In this document: positions 1 through 10,500 of the stretch, piece after piece
How positions within the stretch are numbered: position 1 is the stretch's first letter
Layout: the number at the start of each line of letters is the position of its first letter
Origin: Neostapfia colusana
Taxonomy: Eukaryota > Streptophyta > Magnoliopsida > Poales > Poaceae
Direction of reading: 5' to 3'
Length of the DNA: 64,000 nt
NCBI GenBank assembly: GCA_030760725.1
Contig: JASWHV010000017.1
Location: forward strand, 4,876,959-4,940,958
Made by a program: the position numbers and the translations under genes
The notes under the pieces: generated by a model
What the model was told of the DNA's origin: nothing
What the model saw: the letters and a program-made list of their open reading frames with translations, nothing else
The model's database searches: none

Positions 1-1203
1 TAGGATTGGGCGGCGGGGTGACTGCCGGCGGCTTGCCGGAGCCGCAATCCTTTCGTTCTTCGGGACAACCAGCTAGTGGCCAGGCATCTACTTATCGGGA
101 GGAGCCCTGTGGGTGGGGTGTGCAGCTAGGACGATTGTCGACGCATCGTCAATGGCCCTGCCGGAGTATGTGGGGACAGCGACGTTCTTTGAACTCGCTG
201 TCACGTGTGTTTTCCCTCAGCCTAGTGCGTCGGCTACGTGCGCGAGGGTGCGTAGGTGCTGCGGGGACCTTGGTTGGGTCAATGCAGCCCTCAGGACAGA
301 CGGCGACACACCATGGCAATGGCGAGCTCGGCCTTGCATGGCTGGCCCGTCTCGGCGACCAAATACATAGAGTACAGCGCGGAGAGCTACAGGAGACCAC
401 AAGGTGCTGCTACACTAAGGAGTTGAGAGGTAGGGGAACTCACCGTGGGGGACTCGGGAGGTGGCCGGAGTTGAGGAAGGGGGGTGCTGTTCTTGCAAGA
501 TTTCGGCGCCGACGACCCTTCTTCTTGCTCAACCAGTGCTGTGAACTCGGTGGCGGGCGTGGGAGGAGTAACAGTGGAGGGGGCGCCCATTTTATAGCCG
601 GGCGAGGCAGTTCTGGCGGCTGAAGCGCGGGTGGGAGGACCAGGTGGCAACATTGATGCGGGTCACCCGAAATCCGGTGATGTGGCTTCTGAGCGCGATG
701 GCCGGTGTATTGAAGGCGGCGTGAGGGCGAGCCGAGGTGGCCGACGCGGTGTCCGGCCGAGGGTGCGGGCGAGCGACTGGTTTTTTGAGTGGGGCGGCTG
801 CGGGCGTCCGAAATCTCGGCGGAGGGTACGACCGAACTCGGGCACGAGGCATTGAAGGCGATGTGAGGCGGGGCGGAGGTGTCCCGTCGCCGGATTCCCG
901 GCGTGCGAGCAGGTGAGCGGGCGGCCGACCCGCGCTCGCCCGATTTGGCGTCAAATCGGCGGGATTCTGTGGGTGTGGCGGCCGATGCTTGGCATGGCGT
1001 GGGGGGGCGGCCAGAGATGGGACGGGGCGGCAAGCTTCCAGGCGGCAGCGGCTGGGCGCTCGGGAGGGGCAGCGGCGAGAGGGAGAGGAGGGCGCTGTGG
1101 CGCCTAGGGTTGGGCCGGAGGGAAGAGGAGGGTCCGTGCGGGGGGGGATTAGGCCGGGCTGCGCCAGGTGAGGTGTTTCCCCCCCTTTTTTGTGTCTGTT
1201 ACA
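1..1203 (-). repeat. 3' LTR of the chromovirus (partial, cut by window edge)
   Basis: This block matches 9909-11111 nearly base for base with a constant offset of 9908. Differences are scattered substitutions, an extra segment of about 18 bp near 1011-1030 that the other LTR lacks, and a much shorter G/C tract near 1140-1190. Its plus-strand right end is TGTCTGTTACA at 1193-1203, i.e. the minus-sense LTR starts TGTAACAGACAC. If it equals the complete copy in length, about 2.3 kb lies beyond the left edge. Several frames are open through this block, but they are repeated in the other LTR and resemble no protein. Confidence 0.92.
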
Positions 1204-1217
1204 GATCTACCCCACTT
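1204..1217 (-). other. Polypurine-tract-like site
   Basis: Directly next to the 3' LTR start, the minus strand reads AAGTGGGGTAGATC just upstream of TGTAACAG. This is where a plus-strand primer (PPT) is expected. It is a weak, interrupted purine run, so the call rests mainly on position. It follows the TAA (1216-1218) that ends the polyprotein frame. Confidence 0.55.
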
Positions 1218-1821
1218 AAGTAGAATCTCGTCCTCGAGATTCGGTTGCTTCCTCAAACAGGTGAGGAAACTCTCTCCTGAGGTCTTCCTCTCGTTCCCTG
1301 GTAGCTTCTGCTTCGGTATGCTTAGTCCATTGGACTCGACAGAATCGCACTGCCCTCCTGCGCGTCTGCTGGGTGATTACGTCTAAGATCCTTGTAGGCA
1401 GCTCTTGGTATCTTAAGTCCGGCTGTAGGTCCATTGCATCACACGATACCCGTTCCTCGGGTACTCTCAGTCATTTATTGAGTTGTGATACGTGGAACAC
1501 GTTATGGACATCGGACATGGTCTCTGGCAGATTCAAACGGTAGGCTACTGCCCCTATCTTTCCGAGTATTTCAAATGGTCCGATGTATCGTGGGGCCAAC
1601 TTTCCCTGGATTTGGAACCTTCTCGTTCCTCGGATAGGCGACACCTTGAGGTATACAAAGTCTCCCTTTTCAAAAGTGAGCTCCCTTCGGTGTGTGTCTG
1701 CATAGCTCTTCTGTCTGCTCTGGGCTACCTTGAGGTTCTCTCTGATTGTGGCCACTCGTTCCTCTGCGTCTTTAATTGTGGCGGGGCCGAAATACGATCG
1801 TTCCCCAACCTCTGACCACAT
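1216..1821 (-). pseudogene. Chromovirus integrase C-terminus and chromodomain-like tail, interrupted
   Basis: The minus strand from 1821 encodes the C-terminal part of integrase, including the GPFEIL and VFHVSQL segments typical of the GPF/Y module. An in-frame TGA at 1471-1473 follows. The same frame resumes to a TAA at 1216-1218 and includes PEERV, ILD, VQWTKHTEAEAT and REEDLRREFP, the pattern of the plant chromovirus chromodomain. In the family this domain steers integration toward heterochromatin. Here the stop separates it from integrase, so a product from this copy would lack it. The element ends about 12 bp after the native TAA. Confidence 0.85.
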
Positions 1822-1830
1822 CAGTGGTGT

Positions 1831-2424
1831 TCAGCACTTTCTTCCGTACAATGCCTCGAAGGGTGACATCTGTAGGCTGCCCTGGTAGCCGTTGTTGTAG
1901 GAGAACTCTGCAAAGGACAAACTCTTCTCCCAATCCTTTCCGTATGTCAGAGAACATGCGCGTAGCATGTCTTCTAGTATCTGATTTACCCGTTCAGTCT
2001 GACCGTCCGTCTGCGGATGGTAGGCGGAACTGTAATCTAGTTTGGTGCCCAGAAGCGCATGCAGACTCTTCCAAAAGTGTGCCGTGAACTGGGAGCCACG
2101 GTCTGATACTATACGGCTTGGTACTCCGTGCAGTCGGAGTATGTGATCGATGTATAGCTGTGCTAGTTGGTCTCCACGGTGGGTTGTTTTGACTGGTATG
2201 AAATGGGCCACTTTCGTCAGACGGTCTACGATGACCCAAACGGAGTTGTTTCCCTTTTTTGTCCGTGGTAACCCGGTTATGAAATCCATAGCGATTTCAT
2301 CCCATTTCCACACTAGTATGGTTAGGGGTTGTAGCAACCCTGCTGGCCTCTGATGTCCGGCTTTTACTCGGCGGTAGACGTCACAATGGGCGACGAATTC
2401 TGCTATTTCTCTTTTCATAGCCAC
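1831..2424 (-). pseudogene. Chromovirus integrase catalytic core, fragment
   Basis: The frame contains MDFITGLP (first catalytic Asp), VDRLTKVAHF, IVSDRGSQFT (second Asp) and YHPQTDGQTERVNQ (the Glu), which form the D,D-35-E integrase core. It is preceded by an HxxC-type zinc-finger end that continues from the RNase H frame across a TAG at 2437-2439. The frame stops at TGA 1831-1833, where the family has an Arg codon; CGA to TGA is a methyl-CpG-type change. All three acidic residues survive, but the open segment is flanked by stops on both sides. Confidence 0.88.
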
Positions 2425-2436
2425 CCACCAATACTT

Positions 2437-3351
2437 CTATTTTAGGTCCTGGTACATCTTGGTGGTTCCCGGGTGGATGGAGTATGCTGAATTGTGAGCC
2501 TCATCCATTATTAGTTGTCTCAGCCCGTTTGCCTTTGGCACACATATCTGGTTCTCGTACCATAAGGTCTCGTGCTTGTCCACTCGAAACCCAGGGGCCT
2601 TGCCTACCCCTGTCTGAGCCTTTAGTGTACGGATTTCCGGATCCTCCCGTTGGGCTTGCCGAATTCGGTCCTCCAACGTGGGTTGTAGGCATAGGGTACC
2701 CAAATACCTGTTGGGTGCCACGTGTAGGTTCAACTTCTGCATTTTCACCCTCAGGCTTGGTTGGTGGGTTATGAGCCTTACTGCGTTGCAGTGAGCCTTC
2801 CGGCTTAGAGCGTCGGCTACTACGTTAGCTTTTCCGGGGTGATACTGCACTTCCAGGTTGTAGTCCTTTATCAGCTCCAACCATCTTCTCTGCCTTAGGT
2901 TTAAATCCGACTGGGTGAATATGTATTTGAGGCTCTTGTGGTGTGTAAAGATCTGACACTTGTTTCCAATCAGGTAGTGTCTCCAGATCTTTAGTGCGTG
3001 GACTACAGCTGCCAACTCCAAGTCATGGGTCGGGTAGTTCTTTTCATGGACCTTTAGTTGTCTGGATGCATAGGCGACGACTCGGTCATCCTGCATCAGC
3101 ATGCACCCCAGTCCTTGTCGGGAGGCGTCACAGTACACGACGAAATCTTTGTGTATATCCGGCAATATCAACACTGGGGCTGCGGTCAACCTCTTCTTTA
3201 ATTCTCTAAAGCTGTTTTCGCAGGCGGAAGTCCACTCAAATCTCTTGTCCTTCTTCGTCAGCTTGGTCATGGGCCTCGCAATTTTGGAGATACCTTCTAT
3301 AAACCTCCGGTAATACTCGGCTAGTCCAAGGAAGCTACGTATTTCCGTCAC
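2437..3351 (-). pseudogene. Chromovirus RNase H and integrase zinc-finger region
   Basis: The 304-residue open segment starts in the RT connection (SFLGLAEYYRRF) and continues through an RNase H domain with VVYCDAS (catalytic Asp), YPTHDLELAAVVHALK (catalytic Glu/Asp region), IFTHHKSLKYIF and ADALSRK. It ends in the zinc-binding region of integrase (HPGTTKMYQDLK) at a TAG (2437-2439). It is out of frame with the upstream RT segment because of a 1-nt shift near 3365-3367. In an intact element it would degrade the RNA of the RNA:DNA hybrid during reverse transcription. Confidence 0.9.
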
Positions 3352-3352
3352 G

Positions 3353-3922
3353 CTAGTGGGCTGCTTTCCAGTCGGTGACTGCTTCGACTTTAGCTGGGTC
3401 CACTGCCACTCCCTCGGCCTTTATGATGTGCCCGAGGAACGCGACCTGCTGCAGCCAAAATTCGCACTTGCTGAACTTGGCGTACAGCTGGTGCGCTCTT
3501 AACCTTTCCAGCACTATTCTGAGATGTTCGACATGCTCCACTTGACTTCTCGAGTAGATCAGTATGTCGTCTATGAAGACGACGACAAACTTATCCAACT
3601 CTTCCATGAATATCTTGTTCATTAAGTTCATGAAGTAAGCCGGTGCGTTGGTCAGCCCGAACGGCATTACTGTGAACTCGTACTGCCCATAACGAGTTAC
3701 GAAGGCTGTCTTCATGATATCTGCATTTCTGATTTTCAGTTGGTAGTAGCCAGATCGCAGATCGATCTTGGAGAAGTACCTCGCTCCCTTTAGTTGGTCA
3801 AACAAGTCATTGATCCGTGGCAAGGGGTACTTGTTCTTGATCGTGACCTCATTCAAGGACCGGTAGTCGATACACATCCTCAAGCTACCGTCCTTCTTTT
3901 TGACAAATAGTACGTGAGCTCC
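3353..3922 (-). pseudogene. Chromovirus reverse transcriptase, fragment
   Basis: The RT palm and fingers are clear: MRMCIDYRSLNEVT, FSKIDLRSGYYQ, VMPFGLTNAPA, FIDDILIYS (the catalytic DD) and FLGHI. The frame is continuous with the gag-protease segment except for a TAG at 3923-3925, at the position where the family reads Trp (TGG to TAG). It runs off frame at 3365-3367, where one extra A in an A-run moves the frame and gives an early TAG at 3353. The catalytic motif is unbroken, but the segment is cut at both ends. Confidence 0.92.
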
Positions 3923-5518
3923 CTAGGGTGAAAAGTTAGGTCGGATAAATCCTTTCTCTTGCAATTCTCCGATCTGCTCCTTTAGCTCGGCCAGCTCGTT
4001 GGCTGCCATCCGATACGACCTCTTAGCTATCGGTGTTGCCCCAGGTATCAGGTCGATTAGAAATTCAATATCTCTATCCGGGGGCATTCCGGGTAGCTCC
4101 TCTGGGAATACGTCTGGGTATTCACTTACAGCTGGCACTTGCTCCAAGGGTGTTGTGCCTAGACTGCACACTAGGGGTTCCATCCTGAGCCTACGGGGTT
4201 GGCATGTCACAGTAATCCCGTCACGGTTCGTCGCCGTGACCTTGCGGTCGGCACATGATATATTCCCTTTATGTCGTGCCAGCCAGTCCATTCCAAGGAT
4301 GACATCTATGTCGTCCGACTTCAGGACGACTAGGTCTGCTAGAAATTCTACCCCACTTATTTGAATCTTAACCCCCAGGCATCCGAGGCGGCACTTTATA
4401 GTGGCCCCTAGGGATCTGGTCACTAGTGGGGTTTTTAGCCATACCGTGGGTAATCCACTTTTAGCCACAAAGTTGGAGGAAATGAAGGAGTGCGAAGCCC
4501 CAGAATCAAATAGTACTGTGGCAAGGGTTGAGTTGACTAGGTACTCACCGAGTACGACGTTTGGAGCATCCTCCGCCTGGCTTGCATCGATGTGGTTCAC
4601 ACGACCGCGTCCGAAGGACTGAGCTCGGTTCCGCAGCCTTGACGCCTGCGGTGGGTTGCGCCCATTGTTAGACGCAACGGTCCTTACTCCTGAGTTTGCC
4701 GGGGCGTCGTTTGGTTTCCTCATGAGGGGGCAATTTGCGATCAAGTGCCCTGGGTCGCGGCAATGGAAGCAAGCCCGGCCGGCAGTCGTCGTCCGAGTTG
4801 TGTTGGCATTGCCCTGCTGCGGTGCATCGGTCCTTGGTGGTCTGTATTGTTGCATTGGCTGCTGTAGGTTGGACCCCGTGGTGCGGAACTGCATGGTGGG
4901 TTGTTGTCGTGGCTTCGGCGGAAAGTTAGGCCTTGCCCGTTGAAATCGTTCTTGCTGCTTGAACTTTTGCACCTGGAACTTCCTCTTTCGTTCCCCATCC
5001 AGCTGGGAACGTGCCTCTTCCAGTAATATGGCTCTATTAATGAGGGTGTTGAAGTCCGGGTATATGTGTATGACAAGTTGGGCCTTCATGACACCGTTCA
5101 ACCCTTTGTGGAAACGGTCTTGCTTCTTCTTGTCAGTGTTGATTTCGCTACTGGCGTAGCGTCCTAGCTTTAAGAACTTCTTGATGTATTGGTTGATGGT
5201 CATGGCTCCTTGGCGTAGTGCACGAAACTCGTCTGCCTTCATTTCAATAACTCCTTCGGGGATATGGTAATCCCGGAAGGCTTGCTGAAACTCCTCCGAG
5301 CTTATTGTGTCAGGTTCGGCCGCTGCTTCACGGTAGTTGTCCCACCATTCCGCGGTAGCTCCCAGTAGTTGATGGGAGGCTAGCATTACTCGCTCTTGGT
5401 CTCCGGCTGCGGTAATGTCGAGTTTCTTGCCTATGTTGCGCAGCCAATCATCGGCTGCCAACGGGTCCTCGTCAGCGCCGTCGAAGACCGGGGGTCGGAG
5501 TCTCATGAACTCTGACAT
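3923..5518 (-). pseudogene. Chromovirus gag (main part), zinc knuckle and aspartic protease
   Basis: The 531-residue open segment begins MSEFMRLRPP. Residues about 20-180 are a retrotransposon gag domain (DWLRNIGKKLD, ATAEWWDNY, FRALRQGAMTINQY). A basic, Gln-rich linker precedes one CCHC knuckle, CFHCRDPGHLIANC, at about residues 250-263. A retropepsin-type protease follows (LFDSGASHSF with catalytic Asp about 338, and VILGMDWL). The frame then enters the RT N-terminus and stops at TAG 3923-3925. It is shifted relative to the true gag start at 5886. Family role: capsid formation, RNA packaging and polyprotein maturation. Confidence 0.92.
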
Positions 5519-5886
5519 CCTAGAGGGTGGAGGCGCCCAGGGCCTCGTTGTCCCTGTATCGCCTGAGTTATGGTCTGTAACAATTGTGTTTGTACTGCCA
5601 TGACTTCGGCCAACGTAGCTAGTGGTGGTGGAGGCACCAATTCCTCCTCCGCAGCTGGCACTTCTTCGGGGTTGATTTCCCCAACTCCTTCTGGAGGGTT
5701 GTTCGCCCTATTGGGTTCACCTCCTCCAAAATCTGCTACCCGTGGGGCCTGGATTGGTGCACGACGTCGTGCTCCCCTGCCCCTCCGGGCGGGTACACTT
5801 CGGGGTGCACGTGCCACAGGTGCCTGGGCCCCTTCGGCAATGCGCTCCCAGCATGCCTGAACTCTGGCGGATCTCTTGGGGGCCAT
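5503..5886 (-). pseudogene. Chromovirus gag N-terminus, frameshifted
   Basis: The gag frame opens at ATG 5886 (MAPKRSARVQACWERI). It is Pro/Ala/Arg-rich with an acidic Glu-rich stretch and a QTQLLQTITQAI helix. It runs into a stop at 5503 after a 1-nt shift in about 5520-5545. The downstream gag frame (MSEFMRL) overlaps it in another phase. The gap of about 400 bp to ORF0 (5887-6292) is AT-rich, with TTATTATTATATATAT runs and no ORF of note. Confidence 0.82.
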
Positions 5887-6292
5887 CTGGAGAAGTAAAA
5901 TTTCACAGAACTTTAGCTGTTGCTTTATTTATTGTTTCTTGTTTTGTGTGACCATATTTTAATATAAGGGTTTGCTAATTAGGTTCATATTTTACTTATT
6001 ACTATCATTATTATTTATTATTATATATATTATTTAAGAGGGGTGCCCCTCTCCTGAGCCCTTGCCCATTTCATTCAACAGAGTTTTATCATACATACTA
6101 GAAGTCCATTAATTCCCGGCAAATCACATCATCACTACTAGAGCACAATCATCACATGGTACAACACATAGCAGGTCTAGGACCTTGCAACATACTCACG
6201 CCACATCTAACGATCACGATGCTAATCATCCACTAACACGGGATACATAACTCACACTATGCCGGGCTACTCATGGTACTACAGGCTGCTGC

Positions 6293-7420
6293 CTACTGAG
6301 GTGGGACTCGTGTGGGTACGACGTCCTCCATGCCGTGGTCCTGGCGCCACTCGCGCCCCAAGTTGATCCCGTCGTCGACCAACTCCTTAACGGTGAAGGG
6401 GAACTGGCCACCGTCGTGTCCTGCGGTCTCCTGACTCGGTCCTCCACAGCTAGCAACCTCCTCCAGTATCTCGACACTCGAGTCCCGACCGTCGCCTCCC
6501 TGCGAGTGCTCGTCCTCCTCTGGCTCGTCTCCGGTGTCGTCGTTGGAGTCGTTGTACGTCTCCGTGCTCCCAGTGCGTCCTCCACGCAACCGCTCCACCA
6601 GGCGAAGGCTCTTGCCTCGACCAAAGTGTCCAGCGCCCCTGGCTATCGTGGCCCGGACGGAGGGAGTCAGGTGGGGTACAGCCGGCACACGCATCGTCTG
6701 CATGCCACTCTCGTGCTGCACGGCTAGGGTGCTCTTACGAGCAGTGATCCGGACTCGTGCTCCCCCTGAGCGAGCTCCGGCCTGGTAGAGGGAGTCCAAC
6801 TCCCTGACGTGTGCTGCAGTCCTGTGGTTGAGCTCCACGCGCAGTGCCTCAGTCACCTCACGAGCTCGTGTGGTCTCGGTGCGGGCCTCGTCCAGCTGGG
6901 CCTGCAGACTCCTCACTCTAGCCTCCGCGTCCTGAGTGCGAGCAACCTCTACCCTCCACTCCGTGTGGGCGTTCTCGCAGCACTGGTCCAAGGTGTGCAG
7001 GTATCTGGCAGTCTGTGTCAAGGTGGTGTCCTCCACGGTCCTGGTGGGTCCCTTCAGTGTCACAACTCGGTGCCTCCAGACGTAGCTATCCTCTCGGCGC
7101 ACGGGGAAGTAACGGATGGGCATCGGCCCGGTCTGCTCCATGCACCTGTCGCTGAGCTCCAACAGTGCCTCCCGTGCAACAGCTCTGATGGAGTCCTCAT
7201 AGCGGGCTCCGGTGAAGGTGAGCGAGTAGGGCTGCACTCCATAAGGTCCTGATGCCTCAGTGACGTGGACCTCTGCCTCGCAGCGGAGTGCACCATCCTC
7301 CTCGTACTCCCTCCAGCAGTAGTATGGAAACCTCGTGTAGACGAGTCTCTCCAAGGTGCAGATCAGCACCTGCGGGAACCCAGTCAGGTCCTCGGAAGTA
7401 CCCTCAGACCAGTCGTCCAT
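6293..7420 (-). CDS. ORF0 of the chromovirus (extra protein upstream of gag), intact
   Basis: A 375-residue frame lies between the primer-binding site and gag, in the same sense as the element. Unlike gag-pol it has no internal stop. It starts MDDWSEGTSEDLTG. Residues about 1-125 look globular and Trp/Tyr/Cys-containing. Residues about 150-225 are rich in Ala, Arg, Glu and Leu with heptad character (ARVRSLQAQLDEARTETTRA), suggesting a coiled coil. A basic stretch follows (RGAGHFGRGKSLRLVERLRG), then an acidic one (NDSNDDTGDEPEEDEHSQGG). Known: some Tekay/Del-lineage elements such as rice RIRE3/RIRE8 carry an ORF upstream of gag; its function is not established as far as I know. I recognise no enzyme motif. 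Confidence 0.75.
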   Translation of the reverse strand: MDDWSEGTSEDLTGFPQVLICTLERLVYTRFPYYCWREYEEDGALRCEAEVHVTEASGPYGVQPYSLTFTGARYEDSIRAVAREALLELSDRCMEQTGPMPIRYFPVRREDSYVWRHRVVTLKGPTRTVEDTTLTQTARYLHTLDQCCENAHTEWRVEVARTQDAEARVRSLQAQLDEARTETTRAREVTEALRVELNHRTAAHVRELDSLYQAGARSGGARVRITARKSTLAVQHESGMQTMRVPAVPHLTPSVRATIARGAGHFGRGKSLRLVERLRGGRTGSTETYNDSNDDTGDEPEEDEHSQGGDGRDSSVEILEEVASCGGPSQETAGHDGGQFPFTVKELVDDGINLGREWRQDHGMEDVVPTRVPPQ

Positions 7421-7577
7421 CTGTCAAGGTAAACTGTGGGTCAGTGTTGTGTAACAAAATAATTTTACATAAGAGTGAGGTAAGTCTCGAAAAGGTAGGT
7501 TTTCGCACATAATTTTTTGAAAATGTGTGTTCCGTCGATGTTTCATCCCTATGGCTTCGTCCTACGGCCAAGTATGG

Positions 7578-7589
7578 CTCTGATACCAC
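7578..7589 (-). other. Primer-binding site (tRNA-Met type)
   Basis: The minus strand reads TGGTATCAGAGC, complementary to the 3' end of plant initiator tRNA-Met and the usual PBS of plant LTR retrotransposons. It lies 3 bp internal to the 5' LTR end (TGTCAAGACC at 7593 on the plus strand). It fixes both the orientation of the element and the inner LTR border. The 157 bp between it and ORF0 hold no gene. Confidence 0.93.
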
Positions 7590-7592
7590 TCT

Positions 7593-10500
7593 GTCAAGAC
7601 CCACCTCTTGCGGGGCCCACTTGTGCATCTTGTACCAATCCCTGGATCAGTAGTCGGTACGCACAATAGAATGGATCCAAAGCCATGCAATAATTTAGCC
7701 TTAACATAACCCTTAAGGTCTTACAACAAAGTTTTTAAGTTACACCTCATAGGCCTCGCAGGGCCTCAAAAGAGCGACAACTAGTGAAAGGCAGCGGACT
7801 ATGTGGCTCCCATTCCCCTCAGGCAGCCTTGGGCGCAGGACTAGGCCTACTCGTCGTTGTATTGCGCTTCATCCTCCATCTCCCTCTCTTCCTCTGCTTC
7901 TGAGGGTCGCGAAGAAAGCAAGAGTGAGTATGAAAGGTACTCAGCAAGCCCTAACACTATGCAAGGGAATGTGTTTCATGCTAGGGTTATAACAAGGAAG
8001 GGCCATATGGCTTAGAGTTGCCGAAAAGCATTTATGCAGGGTCTTCTTTGAAGATGATTTCGCAAAGCAAAGGAGGCAGTATTTTCTTGCTTTTAGTTGG
8101 TGGGGCCTGGGGAAGTTTGAGCTCCATCCCGCCAGTTCCCTAAGTTTTAACCGAACGTTCAAGCCCACGGCTTTACTAGTTCCCGGCACACAGCCGAAAT
8201 CTCCAAAACACGGCAAACACTGCCACCCGTCACACCAAGGCAACACACTAAGACTAATCAACAAGAGCTCGGGGTATAGCGTGCCAATACCGTGGCAACG
8301 GTTATCCAGATTTACACTCTGCAGAGGTTCTACACTTTACCCACAGGTCAGGCACTCCTAGCAAGGGAGTAGCGTAACGTTCGCCTCATCTTCCCCGAAT
8401 AACCCCACAATCACACCTCGGGACGCACCCAGGGGCTATTTGGGCAATTACTCTCCCAACCGGACCACGGGTATTGACTCCCCCGTGTCTTTTCCTGGTT
8501 GTGCCCTACTGGCCGCTAGATGGCTCATGTGGAAGTCACCAAGAAGGTAGAGGGAATCCTGCCCATACAAGTTCTGTGGTTGTACGAAATCACTATGACG
8601 AGGTCATGTGAACCGGTCCTTGAGTTGGTGAGGCGGCTCCGTCCACGACCACGACAGGTGGGATACACCGAAGCACACACTACTCATTCACCAATCCCGC
8701 CTCAACCACCCCTTTTTCCCACTTCACTCTACGCAGGTTGTAAGTCACCATCCCTAACCCGTTCCCTAACTCACACCACCAAGACACTTTTCACACTCTT
8801 CACAAATCCAATGATTAATTGTAGTGAGACGCGATGCGAACATCGCGAGGGTCCCTAAGCAATTCTACTTTCAAGGGATTACACACGTCATCACGTTATA
8901 TTGTGATGACGGGGCCTTAGGGCGTCAAGGAGGAGTTGAAAAGGTCAAGGAAGGTTCGTGGCACGTCATGTGACAGCCACGTGACTACGCGGCCACTAAC
9001 AAATGGGTCTTAGCTACTACAACGTTTAAAAGTAATCACGAAAATCATGCATATTGAAAATTAGGCTAACAGGGTAATTTTGCAAATTCATAGGAGCAAT
9101 AATGTTCAAGGGAGTTAGAGCTTGCCTTCAAAAGCTTCTAAGAACTCCTCATAATCCGGGTCTTCGAGTTCCTCGTCGAATCCCTCGCCCGCTATAGCAC
9201 GTAAGTTGTTCGAGTTAGCGTCGAACCCAAGGGATTGCAAAAACTTAGGTACCACTTTAGTAAGGTGGTTGTCGGGGTTTTAGGGGGGGGGGTGTATTTG
9301 GCCGGGGGCCTCATCCTATCCCCGTTTGCGGTTTACTTGATTATTTTGGTTAGTGCAAGTACTAGCACGCGCAAAAAATGGTTTTTAGCCTTAGGGTTTT
9401 ATGTACCCGCAGATGTTCTTTCCAAGCTTTTGTGTTCACTTATTGGGTGTACCTGGCGCTTTTCTTTGCATGTAGCGGCTGACCGGCGGGGCCAGGACCT
9501 CACGGGTCACTGTTCCATGGACCGGGACTTGGTCCATAGCTACTGGGAGCTCTATCAAGCGTGCGGTGAGCCGGCGCCCGTGGGGCACTGGGTCAGCGAC
9601 CACATCAACACCTTGCCCGTGTGACCCTGCCACCTGGCTGCTATGTGGGTGGCCGGTCAGGGGAGGTTGTTGGCGCAGCGGAGGCGATCGACAGCTAGCC
9701 AGAGCCGCGCTCTGTCGGTTCGTCTAACGTGGTTCATACCGGAAGCCTACGTAGCGTGGGGAATCTAACGGAAAGGTCCTTAGGCCACGGGGGTCGCCGG
9801 AGAGGCGGTGGCAGTTTGCCTGAGATCGTGACGGTGGCAGCCGGGTGGGTTGGTTTGCTGGCCTGTCGCGCTACGTGTACTTCACGCGCATGCCATAGTG
9901 GTGCCACTTATGATTGGGCGGCGGGGTGACTGCCGGCGGCTAGCCGGAGCCGCAATCCTTTCATTCTCCGGGACAACCAGCTAGTGGCCAGGCATCTACT
10001 TATCGGGAGGAGCCCTGTGGGTGGGGTGTGCAGCTAGGACGATTGTCGACGCATCGTCAATGGCCCTGCCGGAGTATGTGGGGACAGCGACGTTCTTTGA
10101 ACTCGCTGTCACGTGTGTTTTCCCTCAGCCTAGTGCGTCGACTACGTGCGCGAGGGTGCGTAGGTGCTGCGGGGACCTTGGTTGGGTCAATGCAGCCCTC
10201 AGGACAGACGGCGACACACCATGGCAATGGCGAGCTCGACCTTGCATGGCTGGCCCGTCTCGGCGACCAAATACACAGAGTACAGCGCGGAGATCTACAG
10301 GAGACCACAAGGTGCTGCTACACTAAAGAGTTGAGAGGTGGGGGAACTCACCGTGGGGGACTCGGGAGGTGGCCGGAGTTGAGGAAGGGGGGTGCTGTTC
10401 TTGCAAGATTTCGGCGCCGGCGACCCTTCTTCTTGCTCAACCAGTGTTGTGAACTCGGTGGCGGGCGTGGGAGGAGTAACAGTGGAGGGGGCGCCCATTT

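Noticed and set aside
6..1223. Several overlapping ORFs on both strands in the first 1.2 kb
   Set aside because: They lie in an LTR, recur in the second LTR copy, and encode Gly/Arg/Pro-rich sequence without domains.
8520..9624. Plus-strand ORFs inside the 5' LTR
   Set aside because: No domain, no splice model, antisense to the element, and within a defined LTR.
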